Assembly: GCA_029939875.1 (NCBI GenBank)
Contig: JAOZSC010000204.1
Span: 1-5,533, forward strand
Origin: Desulfobacterales bacterium
GTDB lineage: Bacteria; Desulfobacterota; Desulfobacteria; Desulfobacterales; JAFDCJ01
Direction: 5' to 3'
DNA length: 5,533 nt
Shown here piece by piece: positions 1 to 5,315 of this stretch. Made by a program: the position numbers and the translations under genes. Numbering within the stretch: the stretch's first letter is position 1; the number at the start of each line of letters is the position of its first letter. The notes under the pieces are model-generated. The model was not told where the DNA came from. It searched no databases and worked only from the letters and a program-made list of their open reading frames with translations.

Positions 1-37
1 GGACCGGTGTCAACAAAAAAAGCGAGCTGGGGTGCCA

Positions 38-1063
38 TCAAGTCAGGCGGTATTTTTCGCGCAGCTGGTGGGAAAGACGGCGGACAACATCAAAGGCCAG
101 GTCAACGGTTTTTTCACCGTCCGGGTTGACCAGGCAGCAGGTGGCGGGGGAAATCAGGCTGCGAGACAGCAAAAAGTCCCGGTCAATACCTTTTTTGTCG
201 AGAATCATCCATATCTCTTCCATCCGCCGGATTAAGGAATCCTGGTTTTCAGCTTCAAAAGGTTCGAAATTGGTGGGCACAATTCCCCAGGCAATCACCC
301 CGCCCCGGTCCAAAAACCGTTTGATGGAAGGTGCATAGGTGGAAAAAATCTCCCCGTTCAGGTAAACATCCAAAGACAGGATATCCATGTCCAGGTTCAG
401 CAAAAAATCCCAATCCGGGTTGCCGCAAAGGTGAATCCCCCGGGGGCGTTCGATCATATCCAGAAACTGTTCCATGTCGCCGCGGGCAGCCGTTCCGTCA
501 TAGCCGGAAAGGGCACTGAACAAAAACTGCAGCCCCGGTTCATCGACAAACATAAAAGCGTTGGTGTTCATTTTTTTCAGTTGCTGCAGCTGAACGTTGA
601 TGCGCTTGGACATGAATTCAAACATGAAAGGCCGCACGGTGTCGTCAAACAGGATGGGCCGCTTGTTCTCATCCAGCACGTTGAATCCGAAGCTGATCGG
701 TCCCTCCAGCTGCCCCCGGATGGCGGGCCGCCCGGACAGGTCCAGCTGCAAAAACCGGTGGTAAACATCCGAATATTGCGTACTGATGTCAAAATAGGGC
801 GGATCATCGAAATGGGCCAGGGTATCTTCAAGCTCGACGGCGAACTTGTCCATGGAAAAGGAAAGCGTCTGTTTTTCCACATTCAGCACAATGCCCGGAA
901 AATGTTCCGAAGCCTGCACGTACATGTCTTCATAATAGCTTAAGCGCGGCAGCTGGGGCCAGAAGGGGATATCCAGCGACAGGGCCGCCTCCAGGGCGGC
1001 TGCGGCATCGGTGTGCGGCATGACCGCCATGGCGGTGGTGAGCAGGTTACCAGGAATGGGCAC
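38..1063 (-). CDS. MetE/UROD-superfamily methyltransferase-like protein (methionine synthase-like, zinc site)
   Basis: This encodes about 341 residues resembling the C-terminal TIM-barrel domain of cobalamin-independent methionine synthase and its UROD/MtaA relatives, which move methyl groups onto a zinc-bound thiol. The start is chosen as GTG at 1063 because AAGGAG lies 7 bases upstream and the protein then begins close to the conserved PHTD segment; the frame stays open to an ATG at 1135 but without a ribosome site. Visible motifs (numbered from GTG) are an early PHTDAAAALE, IPFWPQLPR, EGPISFG, DEP near 174-176, IHLCGNPDW with His211 and Cys213, WGIVPT near 259-264 and SPATCC with Cys309/310 near the C-terminus. 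His-x-Cys plus a late Cys match three of the four MetE zinc ligands; the Glu ligand position appears to be Asp (ILSLD). The N-terminal half of full MetE is absent, as in short 'core' forms. The methyl donor and acceptor cannot be told from sequence, so classical methionine synthesis is not assured. It lies 115 bases downstream of the YihY-type gene. Confidence 0.72.
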   Translation of the reverse strand: MPIPGNLLTTAMAVMPHTDAAAALEAALSLDIPFWPQLPRLSYYEDMYVQASEHFPGIVLNVEKQTLSFSMDKFAVELEDTLAHFDDPPYFDISTQYSDVYHRFLQLDLSGRPAIRGQLEGPISFGFNVLDENKRPILFDDTVRPFMFEFMSKRINVQLQQLKKMNTNAFMFVDEPGLQFLFSALSGYDGTAARGDMEQFLDMIERPRGIHLCGNPDWDFLLNLDMDILSLDVYLNGEIFSTYAPSIKRFLDRGGVIAWGIVPTNFEPFEAENQDSLIRRMEEIWMILDKKGIDRDFLLSRSLISPATCCLVNPDGEKTVDLAFDVVRRLSHQLREKYRLT

Positions 1064-1070
1064 AGTAAAT

Positions 1071-1076
1071 CTCCTT
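1071..1076 (-). promoter_or_regulatory. Ribosome binding site deciding the GTG start of the MetE-like gene
   Basis: On the minus strand AAGGAG is followed by 7 bases and then GTG at 1063-1061. No comparable site precedes the upstream in-frame ATG at 1135, and the 24 residues that start would add are Arg-rich and unlike the family, so the GTG is preferred. Confidence 0.7.
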
Positions 1077-1178
1077 AACACGCGGCGAAATCCGTTTCGT
1101 CGGTTCTCCGGTGCGCGGTTACGTTCACAGGCCACAACCGGCCAAACGGGCCCACGGGCATAACGGGCGAACCCTCTG

Positions 1179-2531
1179 TTAAATATCTTTCAGCAGCCGA
1201 TTGGCCGGATGGGTTTGCATGGCATCTGAGAATTTTTCAACGGCCTCGGACAACGCTTCAAATTCCTTGGTTCTGACCACGGGCAGGCTGTCCGTGCCAC
1301 TTTGCTCAATGGCATCCAGTACATATTTAATGGTCAGCCGATTGATATCGCAGGCCGGCTGGTAGCCGAACTGCTTGTCTTCATCCGTACGGGCTTGCAC
1401 AAACAGCCCGCTTTGCACAAGGTCATCGAGAATCCGGTGCAGCAGCCGGATGGGAATCCCCAGTCGCCGGGAAAGCTGCGAATCGGTTAACGCGCTGGCA
1501 CACGCGGAAAAATTTCGGATCAGCAAATGGGCCACCTGCAGGGTCAGCAGTTTTTTATAGGCCATACTGATATTGAGACTGTCCGGCTCATATTCATAGG
1601 TCGCAACATTTTGATTGGCAAAGGAAAGCTCGGCGCCGAACAGCACCACCCACCAGCTGATCTGCACCCACATTAGAAATAACGGCAGGGCAGCGAAACT
1701 GCCGTAGATAGCGTTGTATTTGGCCGCCCCCACCTGGAAAACGATGTAAAGCCATTGCACCACCTGGTACATGGTGCCGGCGATGATGCCGGCCACCATT
1801 CCGGCTTTCAGATTAACCTTGGTGTTGGGCATCAAAACGTAAATAACCGTAAAAAGAACCCAGATGAGCACATAGGGAATGAGCTTGAGAGACAGAAAAA
1901 TAAAGGGGCTGATGAACCCCAACAGCTCTATCCGGGTTGTTATATCCGTAACCTGGGTGGTGATAAACACCGTGGCACTGCCAGACAATAAAATCAGCAG
2001 CGGACTGATCAACATCACGGCCAGGTAGTCGCTGAATTTTCGAGCCCAGGAGCGATGCTCTTTTATCTGCCAGATTTCATTCAAGGAAAATTCGATGTGG
2101 CTGAGTACCTTTACCACCGCCCAGAAAAGAACCACCAGGCCGATGCCGGCCACAAGCCCTCCTTTGGTGGTTTCAAGCAGGGATTGAGAAAATTCGACAA
2201 CTTTGCTCACCACTTCCTGCTGTCCGGAAAATTGCTGGTAGAGCTCTTTTTCCAGCATTTTTTCAAAGCCAAACCCCTTGGCAATGCCGAAGAGCATTGC
2301 GGCCACCGGCACGATGGACAGCAGGGTGTAAAACGTCAGCGCTGATGCCCGGTAAAAGCACCGGTCACTGACAAAACCATGCACAGTAAGCAAGATGATA
2401 CGCACCTGCCGGATGACAAAAGACTTGCCGAAGGGAAGATTTTCGAGCCGTATGCGCCAGATGTCCACGGTGACGTAGACAATCGCCCGGCGGATCCAGT
2501 TTTGCAGATCGTGAAATGATGCCAGTTTCAT
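1179..2531 (-). CDS. YihY/BrkB family inner-membrane protein with C-terminal winged-helix-like domain
   Basis: This integral membrane protein of about 450 residues belongs to the YihY/BrkB family, historically mislabelled ribonuclease BN; its biochemical role is unsettled, with envelope or transport functions suggested. Starting from ATG at 2531, hydrophobic segments lie near residues 62-82, 124-145, 170-191, 208-233, 243-265 and 280-305, giving the six helices expected. Family signatures are ASALTFYTLLSIVP in the first helix and YGSFAALPLFLMW before the last. After the membrane domain, a soluble tail of about 140 residues contains TDSQLSRRLGIPIRLLHRIL, which reads as a helix-turn-helix or winged-helix segment followed by a Leu-rich helix. 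E. coli YihY is near 290 residues, so this is the long form. An in-frame ATG at 2558 is possible, but its GGAGGAG is about 20 bases away; ATG 2531 has a nearer AGGGA. The gene lies 69 bases after the FecR-type gene, probably on the same transcript. Confidence 0.88.
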   Translation of the reverse strand: MKLASFHDLQNWIRRAIVYVTVDIWRIRLENLPFGKSFVIRQVRIILLTVHGFVSDRCFYRASALTFYTLLSIVPVAAMLFGIAKGFGFEKMLEKELYQQFSGQQEVVSKVVEFSQSLLETTKGGLVAGIGLVVLFWAVVKVLSHIEFSLNEIWQIKEHRSWARKFSDYLAVMLISPLLILLSGSATVFITTQVTDITTRIELLGFISPFIFLSLKLIPYVLIWVLFTVIYVLMPNTKVNLKAGMVAGIIAGTMYQVVQWLYIVFQVGAAKYNAIYGSFAALPLFLMWVQISWWVVLFGAELSFANQNVATYEYEPDSLNISMAYKKLLTLQVAHLLIRNFSACASALTDSQLSRRLGIPIRLLHRILDDLVQSGLFVQARTDEDKQFGYQPACDINRLTIKYVLDAIEQSGTDSLPVVRTKEFEALSEAVEKFSDAMQTHPANRLLKDI

Positions 2532-2600
2532 CTTCTTTTCCCTGTGCTCCAAAACCATTTCGCGGACTCTGGTGAAAACTCCTCCCGAACAGCGGGAATC

Positions 2601-3344
2601 CTAAGGACTTTGATCCGCAGCTGCCGGATACAGTTGAAATTTTGCTTTTATCGCGTCGGCCTCCGCCCGGGAGACAGTTTCGACTGCGGGGGGCTGTTGC
2701 CGGCCGGCCAGCAACAATCGCTGAAAATTGGACAGAAATATCACTTCTTCCGGATCCGCCATGTCGGTGACCTCCAGTCGGCTGCCGGTCAACGTCATCA
2801 CTTCGGTAGCCCGGGGCCGGGTCCGAATAACAAAATCTGCTGAATGAGTTTCGATAAAAGCCATTTCCGTCTGCACCTTGAATTCATAAGCAGACACCCC
2901 GTCTGATGCCGACATCTGGAACCGGGCGTCGCCCTGTTTCAGGGATAAAAACGACACCCCTGCCTGGCGTGCGGAGTTGAAATTGCACTGCAAAATCTTC
3001 AGGGTGGACGCCGGGGTGAGAAAAAAACGGCTTCCATCAACCAGCCGGCATAAAATCCGCCCGTCCTGACGAGTGCTGACCGTATCGCCCTGGTAAAGGG
3101 GCAGCCCGGCTTCAGCCCGGTATCCCACTGCCGGATCGCGATGATACAGGACCGTGTCCCCGCGTACGGCTTGAATTTTTCCCACCGGCAGGCCGGAACC
3201 GGGTTGATAGGCTTCGACAACCACCCTGTCGGCGGCCAGGGTCTGCTCCGCAATGTCGGTCTCAGATAAAGACGGTTGGGTGCAGCACAACAGCCACATC
3301 AGCGCAGCTGAAAAATAAAGGCAATTTCCCCTGAATGCCGGCAT
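2601..3344 (-). CDS. Secreted FecR-domain protein
   Basis: A 247-residue protein with an N-terminal export signal: a hydrophobic stretch at about residues 9-22 with likely cleavage near SLS-E at 27-28. Two cysteines (20-21) sit in the stretch, but LLCC is a poor lipobox, so a lipoprotein is less likely. The body matches the FecR fold, with KIQAVRGDTVLYHRD near residue 57, LYQGDTVSTRQDGRILCRL and DGSRFFLTPASTLKI, followed by a beta-rich repeat containing SLKQGDARF and TLTGSRLEV. Classical FecR proteins span the inner membrane and relay TonB-receptor signals to an ECF sigma factor. Here there is no internal membrane helix and no sigma factor or receptor gene beside it, so it is more likely a free periplasmic FecR-domain protein of unknown partner. 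ATG at 3344 is supported by GGGAGG 7 bases upstream. It is the first gene of the leftward group. Confidence 0.82.
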   Translation of the reverse strand: MPAFRGNCLYFSAALMWLLCCTQPSLSETDIAEQTLAADRVVVEAYQPGSGLPVGKIQAVRGDTVLYHRDPAVGYRAEAGLPLYQGDTVSTRQDGRILCRLVDGSRFFLTPASTLKILQCNFNSARQAGVSFLSLKQGDARFQMSASDGVSAYEFKVQTEMAFIETHSADFVIRTRPRATEVMTLTGSRLEVTDMADPEEVIFLSNFQRLLLAGRQQPPAVETVSRAEADAIKAKFQLYPAAADQSP

Positions 3345-3386
3345 TATAGATCCTCCCAGCCATAATGTTCAATAGTAGAATTATTA

Positions 3387-3415
3387 AATGTAACAATATC
3401 TTGTAATCTTGTAAA
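3387..3415 (-). promoter_or_regulatory. Candidate sigma-70 promoter for the FecR-type gene
   Basis: On the minus strand TTTACA (3415-3410, five of six to consensus) is separated by exactly 17 bases from TACATT (3392-3387), which is preceded by TGT and so forms an extended -10. Transcription would start near 3380, leaving a leader of about 36 bases that contains the GGGAGG ribosome site. The -35 and spacer overlap a tandem 8-bp repeat, ATCTTGTA twice (3398-3413 on the plus strand). This is a pattern match only, not experimentally supported. Confidence 0.5.
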
Positions 3416-3425
3416 GTACGGTTTG

Positions 3426-3530
3426 GTGAAAAACATCCTGAAGGCGGACCACGAACTGACTTTTCACAACCGCGGCGCCAACGTGGTCGCCAACACCTAT
3501 CCTCTTGGATATAGAAGTATCCGCCATTGA
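3426..3530 (+). pseudogene. Possible short gene remnant of unknown identity
   Basis: From GTG 3426 a frame of 34 codons runs to TGA at 3528-3530. The first 24 codons are strongly GC-ended (20 of 24) and read like real protein (KADHELTFHNRGANVVANTY), after which the composition abruptly becomes AT-rich. There is no ribosome site before it and the open frame continues a few codons upstream without a better start. I do not recognise the family. It could be the debris of a lost gene, given other gene debris in this window, or a chance frame. No function is proposed. Confidence 0.25.
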
Positions 3531-3553
3531 CCGATGTTGCCTTCTCTTTGATT

Positions 3554-3572
3554 GCATCTGCGGTTCAGATGC
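3554..3572. promoter_or_regulatory. Perfect 7-bp dyad upstream of the DUF2780 gene
   Basis: GCATCTG-CGGTT-CAGATGC is a perfect inverted repeat followed by TTATTATCTTTATG. It lies between a TTGATT element and TATTAT/TATGAT -10-like hexamers, about 85 bases before the ATG at 3658. It could be an operator for a dimeric regulator or a leader hairpin; the downstream T-rich stretch is too interrupted for a convincing terminator. Confidence 0.35.
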
Positions 3573-3646
3573 TTATTATCTTTATGATTGCTTTGCATGA
3601 GAGGGGTTCCAGGCAAATGGGAAGGCGTTCGGTTACCATTGAAATC

Positions 3647-3652
3647 AGGAGG
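3647..3652 (+). promoter_or_regulatory. Ribosome binding site of the DUF2780 gene
   Basis: AGGAGG lies 5 bases before ATG 3658 and only 2 bases before an overlapping GTG at 3655. The spacing selects the ATG as the start, giving 152 rather than 153 residues. Confidence 0.8.
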
Positions 3653-3657
3653 TTGTG

Positions 3658-4116
3658 ATGAAATACAGATTGTTTATAAAAACCATTTTTCTTTTGGCTG
3701 GCGGAATTTTCTGTTTATCCGGGCCGGCGTCGGCCGATACCAGTAAATTAATCGGGCAACTCGTTGACCAACTCGGCGTAAGCCAGCAACAGGCTACCGG
3801 AGGTGCAGGTGCCGTTTTCAAAGAAGCTAAAAGTAATATGAACCCGGGCGATTACTCTCAACTTCTCGGTGCTTTGCCCGGTATTGACTCGCTGATCGAC
3901 GCGGCCCCCCAGGCGAGCAGTTTGAGCGGCAAAGCGTCTTCTTTCCTGGGGAGCTCGTCGGGTTCGGTAGCAGGGATATCGACGCTGGCGGATAGTTTTT
4001 CCCAGCTCGGCCTATCACCGGACATGGTCAACAAATACGTAAGCGCGATTATGGATTTTGCGCAGTCAGAGGGCGGTCAGCAGGCAATGACACTTCTAAA
4101 AAGTGCCTTGCCATAA
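3658..4116 (+). CDS. Exported DUF2780 domain protein
   Basis: A 152-residue protein with a clear Sec signal peptide: positive MKYRLFIK, a hydrophobic core at about residues 9-22, and cleavage expected after ASA at 24-26. The mature part of about 126 residues matches DUF2780 proteins: LIGQLVDQLGVSQQQATGGA, then a KSNMNPGDYSQLLGALPGID segment, a low-complexity Ser/Gly linker (about residues 89-107, LSGKASSFLGSSSGS) and a helical end with LGLSPDMVNKYVSAIMDF and QQAMTLLKSALP. The family is helical, occurs in the periplasm or outer envelope of many proteobacteria, and has no assigned biochemical role that I know of. It is a single gene facing away from the FecR-type gene and toward the remnants on its right. 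Start chosen at ATG 3658 because of AGGAGG spacing. Confidence 0.85.
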   Translation: MKYRLFIKTIFLLAGGIFCLSGPASADTSKLIGQLVDQLGVSQQQATGGAGAVFKEAKSNMNPGDYSQLLGALPGIDSLIDAAPQASSLSGKASSFLGSSSGSVAGISTLADSFSQLGLSPDMVNKYVSAIMDFAQSEGGQQAMTLLKSALP

Positions 4117-4161
4117 AAAACGGGGAAAAATCATTCGCTATTGTTTGCCCTGTTGTTTATG

Positions 4162-4181
4162 CAACCTATGAGGTTGATTTT
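4162..4181 (+). terminator. Weak terminator-like hairpin after the DUF2780 gene
   Basis: CAACCT-ATG-AGGTTG forms a perfect 6-bp stem with a 3-base loop, followed by ATTTT. It lies 46 bases after the DUF2780 stop and overlaps the stop codon of the leftward acyl-CoA synthetase remnant, so it may terminate the rightward gene. The stem is short and the T tract brief, hence low confidence. Confidence 0.3.
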
Positions 4182-4765
4182 CGTTGCACTTCCAGCTTTT
4201 TCAATTCGCGTCTCATGATCTTCCCGGTGGCGGTCATGGGCAGTTCTTTGACGAATTCAATTTCCCGGGGGTACTCGTGGGCCGCCAGCCGGGTCTTTAC
4301 GAACTTTTGAATATCTTCGGCAACCTTGGGCCCCGGAGTCACCTCCGGTTTGGGCACCACAAAGGCTTTGACAATTTCGGTGCGCACCTCATCCGGGCTG
4401 CCCACCACGGCCACCATGGCCACCGCCGGGTGCTTCATCAGGCAGTCCTCGATTTCAGCCGGCCCGATGCGATAGCCCGCGCTGGTGATGCGGATGCCGT
4501 ATTTGGCAATCAAATGGAAGGCTTGTTCAGGGTCGAATTTTTTGGCTCGATGCGCCAGCACCGGTATACCGTGGTGCCAGCTGGGAAACAGCACATCAAT
4601 CAGCCCGCCGATCCAGGCCCAGTCCGCCGGGGTCCAGAAAAAATCACCTTCCTGCGGAAAAAAATTGTGGGGGAATTCGACGCCCGGCAGGTGCCCCAAA
4701 AGCGTCCGGTGGACATGCAGCGCACCTTTGGGCGGACCGGTGGTACCGGAAGTGTAATAGATACC
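4166..4765 (-). pseudogene. Acyl-CoA synthetase remnant, two joined pieces (AMP-forming family)
   Basis: The first piece (4765-4490, 92 codons) begins inside the synthetase at IYYTSGTTGPPKG, the ATP phosphate-binding A3 motif, and runs through PQEGDFFWTPADWAWIGG and FPSWHHGIPVLAHRAKKF to KYGIR. The second piece (4489-4166, 107 residues) resumes at ITSAGYRIGPAEIEDCL, the hinge/A8 region, and ends normally with PMTATGKIMRREL, including the catalytic A10 lysine (codon 4222-4220). The two are fused in frame, but the intervening part, roughly 140-160 residues in intact relatives and carrying the adenine-binding and TGD motifs, is absent, as are about 180 N-terminal residues. Intact enzymes (ACSM/acetyl-CoA synthetase type, about 550 residues) activate a carboxylic acid to its CoA ester with ATP. 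No start codon with a ribosome site lies in this frame; only a TTG at 4699 is available. The product cannot be an active synthetase. Confidence 0.88.
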
Positions 4766-5154
4766 ACCAGGTCGAAATCAGCTTCCGGCATCTGATGGAT
4801 CAACTGACCGTCTTTGAGCTTGACCAGCAGGCTGTCGCGTACAATACCAGCGTTGTTGACCAGGATGTCCACCCGCCCGCCTTCTTCCAGTTCCACCACT
4901 CCCGAGCAGTAAGGGTTTTTCCGGCTATAGCCCTGTTCGATCATAAACGGCGGAGCGATGCTGGTGCAGGTAAAGGCGGCCAGTCTGCCTTTACCCTGCA
5001 TTTCAACCCACTGCATGTCAGTGCTGTAGCAAGTTATGCAGATTGAACGGGGTGGGACAAACACAGCACCACATTTTGCGCACCGCGAACCCATCAGGTT
5101 TTCTTCATTGAGAAATTCTTCAAACGCGATATCGCTGAAAGGCCTTGCCTCCAT
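4600..5154 (-). pseudogene. Truncated DUF35 zinc-ribbon/OB-fold protein fused to SDR fragment and frameshifted tail
   Basis: ATG 5154 has AAGGAG 8 bases upstream, so this frame can be translated. Residues 1-96 are a normal DUF35 start: an N-terminal helix, a zinc ribbon with Cys25, Cys28, Cys39 and Cys42 (CAKCG and CITC), and the first OB-fold strands (GKGRLAAFTCTSIAPPF, SGVVELEEGGRVD). DUF35 proteins of about 130-150 residues act as partners of thiolases, HMG-CoA synthases or acyl-CoA hydratases and help bind CoA substrates. At about 4867 the sequence switches in frame to an SDR fragment (to about 4756), then into the acyl-CoA synthetase piece in the wrong frame, giving some 50 unrelated residues up to the stop at 4600. 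The last OB strands of DUF35 are missing. Total length is 184 residues. A soluble zinc-binding peptide could be made, but its native function is unlikely. Confidence 0.85.
4756..4880 (-). pseudogene. Short-chain dehydrogenase (FabG-like) fragment
   Basis: About 37-41 codons embedded between the DUF35 and acyl-CoA synthetase pieces. The run (GR)VDILVNNAGIVRDSLL, then VKLKDGQLIHQMPEADFDLV, matches the central part of 3-oxoacyl-ACP reductase-like SDRs, including the NNAG motif that stabilises the Rossmann core; full-length members have about 250 residues. Both the NAD(P)-binding glycine motif and the Ser-Tyr-Lys catalytic region are lost. It is read in the same frame as the DUF35 start. FabG-like SDRs are frequent neighbours of thiolase/DUF35/acyl-CoA synthetase genes, which fits a former operon. 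Confidence 0.85.
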
Positions 5155-5199
5155 CGGATTATCTCCTTTTGCTTATTTTAGTCTTTTCCAGTTCTATAC

Positions 5200-5271
5200 G
5201 GGCGGGGATAAACCCCGCCCCTACCCAGCAGATTAAGCAACGTCTTGTAGGGGCGGGCTTTACGCCCGTCC
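5200..5271. repeat. Pair of inverted GC-rich hairpin repeats (REP/BIME-like)
   Basis: The left unit is GGGCGGGG-ATAAA-CCCCGCCC (5200-5220), a perfect 8-bp stem, followed by CTAC. The right unit is GTAG then GGGCGGGC-TTTAC-GCCCGTCC (5251-5271), with one position that pairs only as G-U in RNA. The units are inverted copies of each other (CCCCTAC at 5218-5224 against GTAGGGG at 5247-5253), separated by 22 bases. This nested arrangement resembles the intergenic GTAGGGGCGGG-type palindromes that, as I recall, are dispersed in many deltaproteobacterial genomes. It lies between the thiolase and DUF35 remnants and may also end transcripts in either direction. Confidence 0.75.
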
Positions 5272-5315
5272 GGACTGAGTGTGGGCACCTGAAAATCGCC
5301 CAGTTCAGGTAATAA

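Larger units (their letters stand above)
3345..3657. other. Divergent intergenic region
   Basis: This stretch of about 313 bases separates the leftward FecR-type gene from the rightward DUF2780 gene. It holds the leftward promoter candidate, a GC-rich block at 3426-3500 with coding-like codon use, a 7-bp dyad at 3554-3572, an AT-rich segment (TATTATCTTTATGAT, about 3574-3588) that could supply the -10 of a rightward promoter, and the ribosome site at 3647-3652. No tRNA or recognisable riboswitch fold was seen. Confidence 0.6.

Noticed and set aside
15..21. Run of seven T on the minus strand just after the MetE-like stop, as a terminator
   Set aside because: No GC-rich stem could be drawn directly before the T run.
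431..943. A 170-codon rightward open frame inside the MetE-like gene
   Set aside because: Antisense to a well-supported gene, with no recognisable family features.
1064..1135. N-terminal extension of the MetE-like gene to ATG 1135
   Set aside because: No ribosome site there, Arg-rich unlike the family, while GTG 1063 has AAGGAG at ideal spacing.
2583..2597. TCCCG-AACAG-CGGGA hairpin between the FecR-type and YihY-type genes
   Set aside because: Only 5 bp and without an adjacent T tract; not convincing as terminator or attenuator.
4184..5046. Long rightward open frames opposite the acyl-CoA synthetase and DUF35 remnants
   Set aside because: They are antisense shadows of GC-rich coding sequence; no motifs or ribosome sites, while the minus strand shows clear family motifs.
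5195..5275. CRISPR-like repeats
   Set aside because: Only two units, inverted rather than direct, with internal palindromes and no spacer series.
5178..5315. Frames across the hairpin repeats as protein-coding (VGAGFIPAR / GRGGVYPRPY type translations)
   Set aside because: These residues are translations of the GC-rich palindromes themselves, not a protein family.
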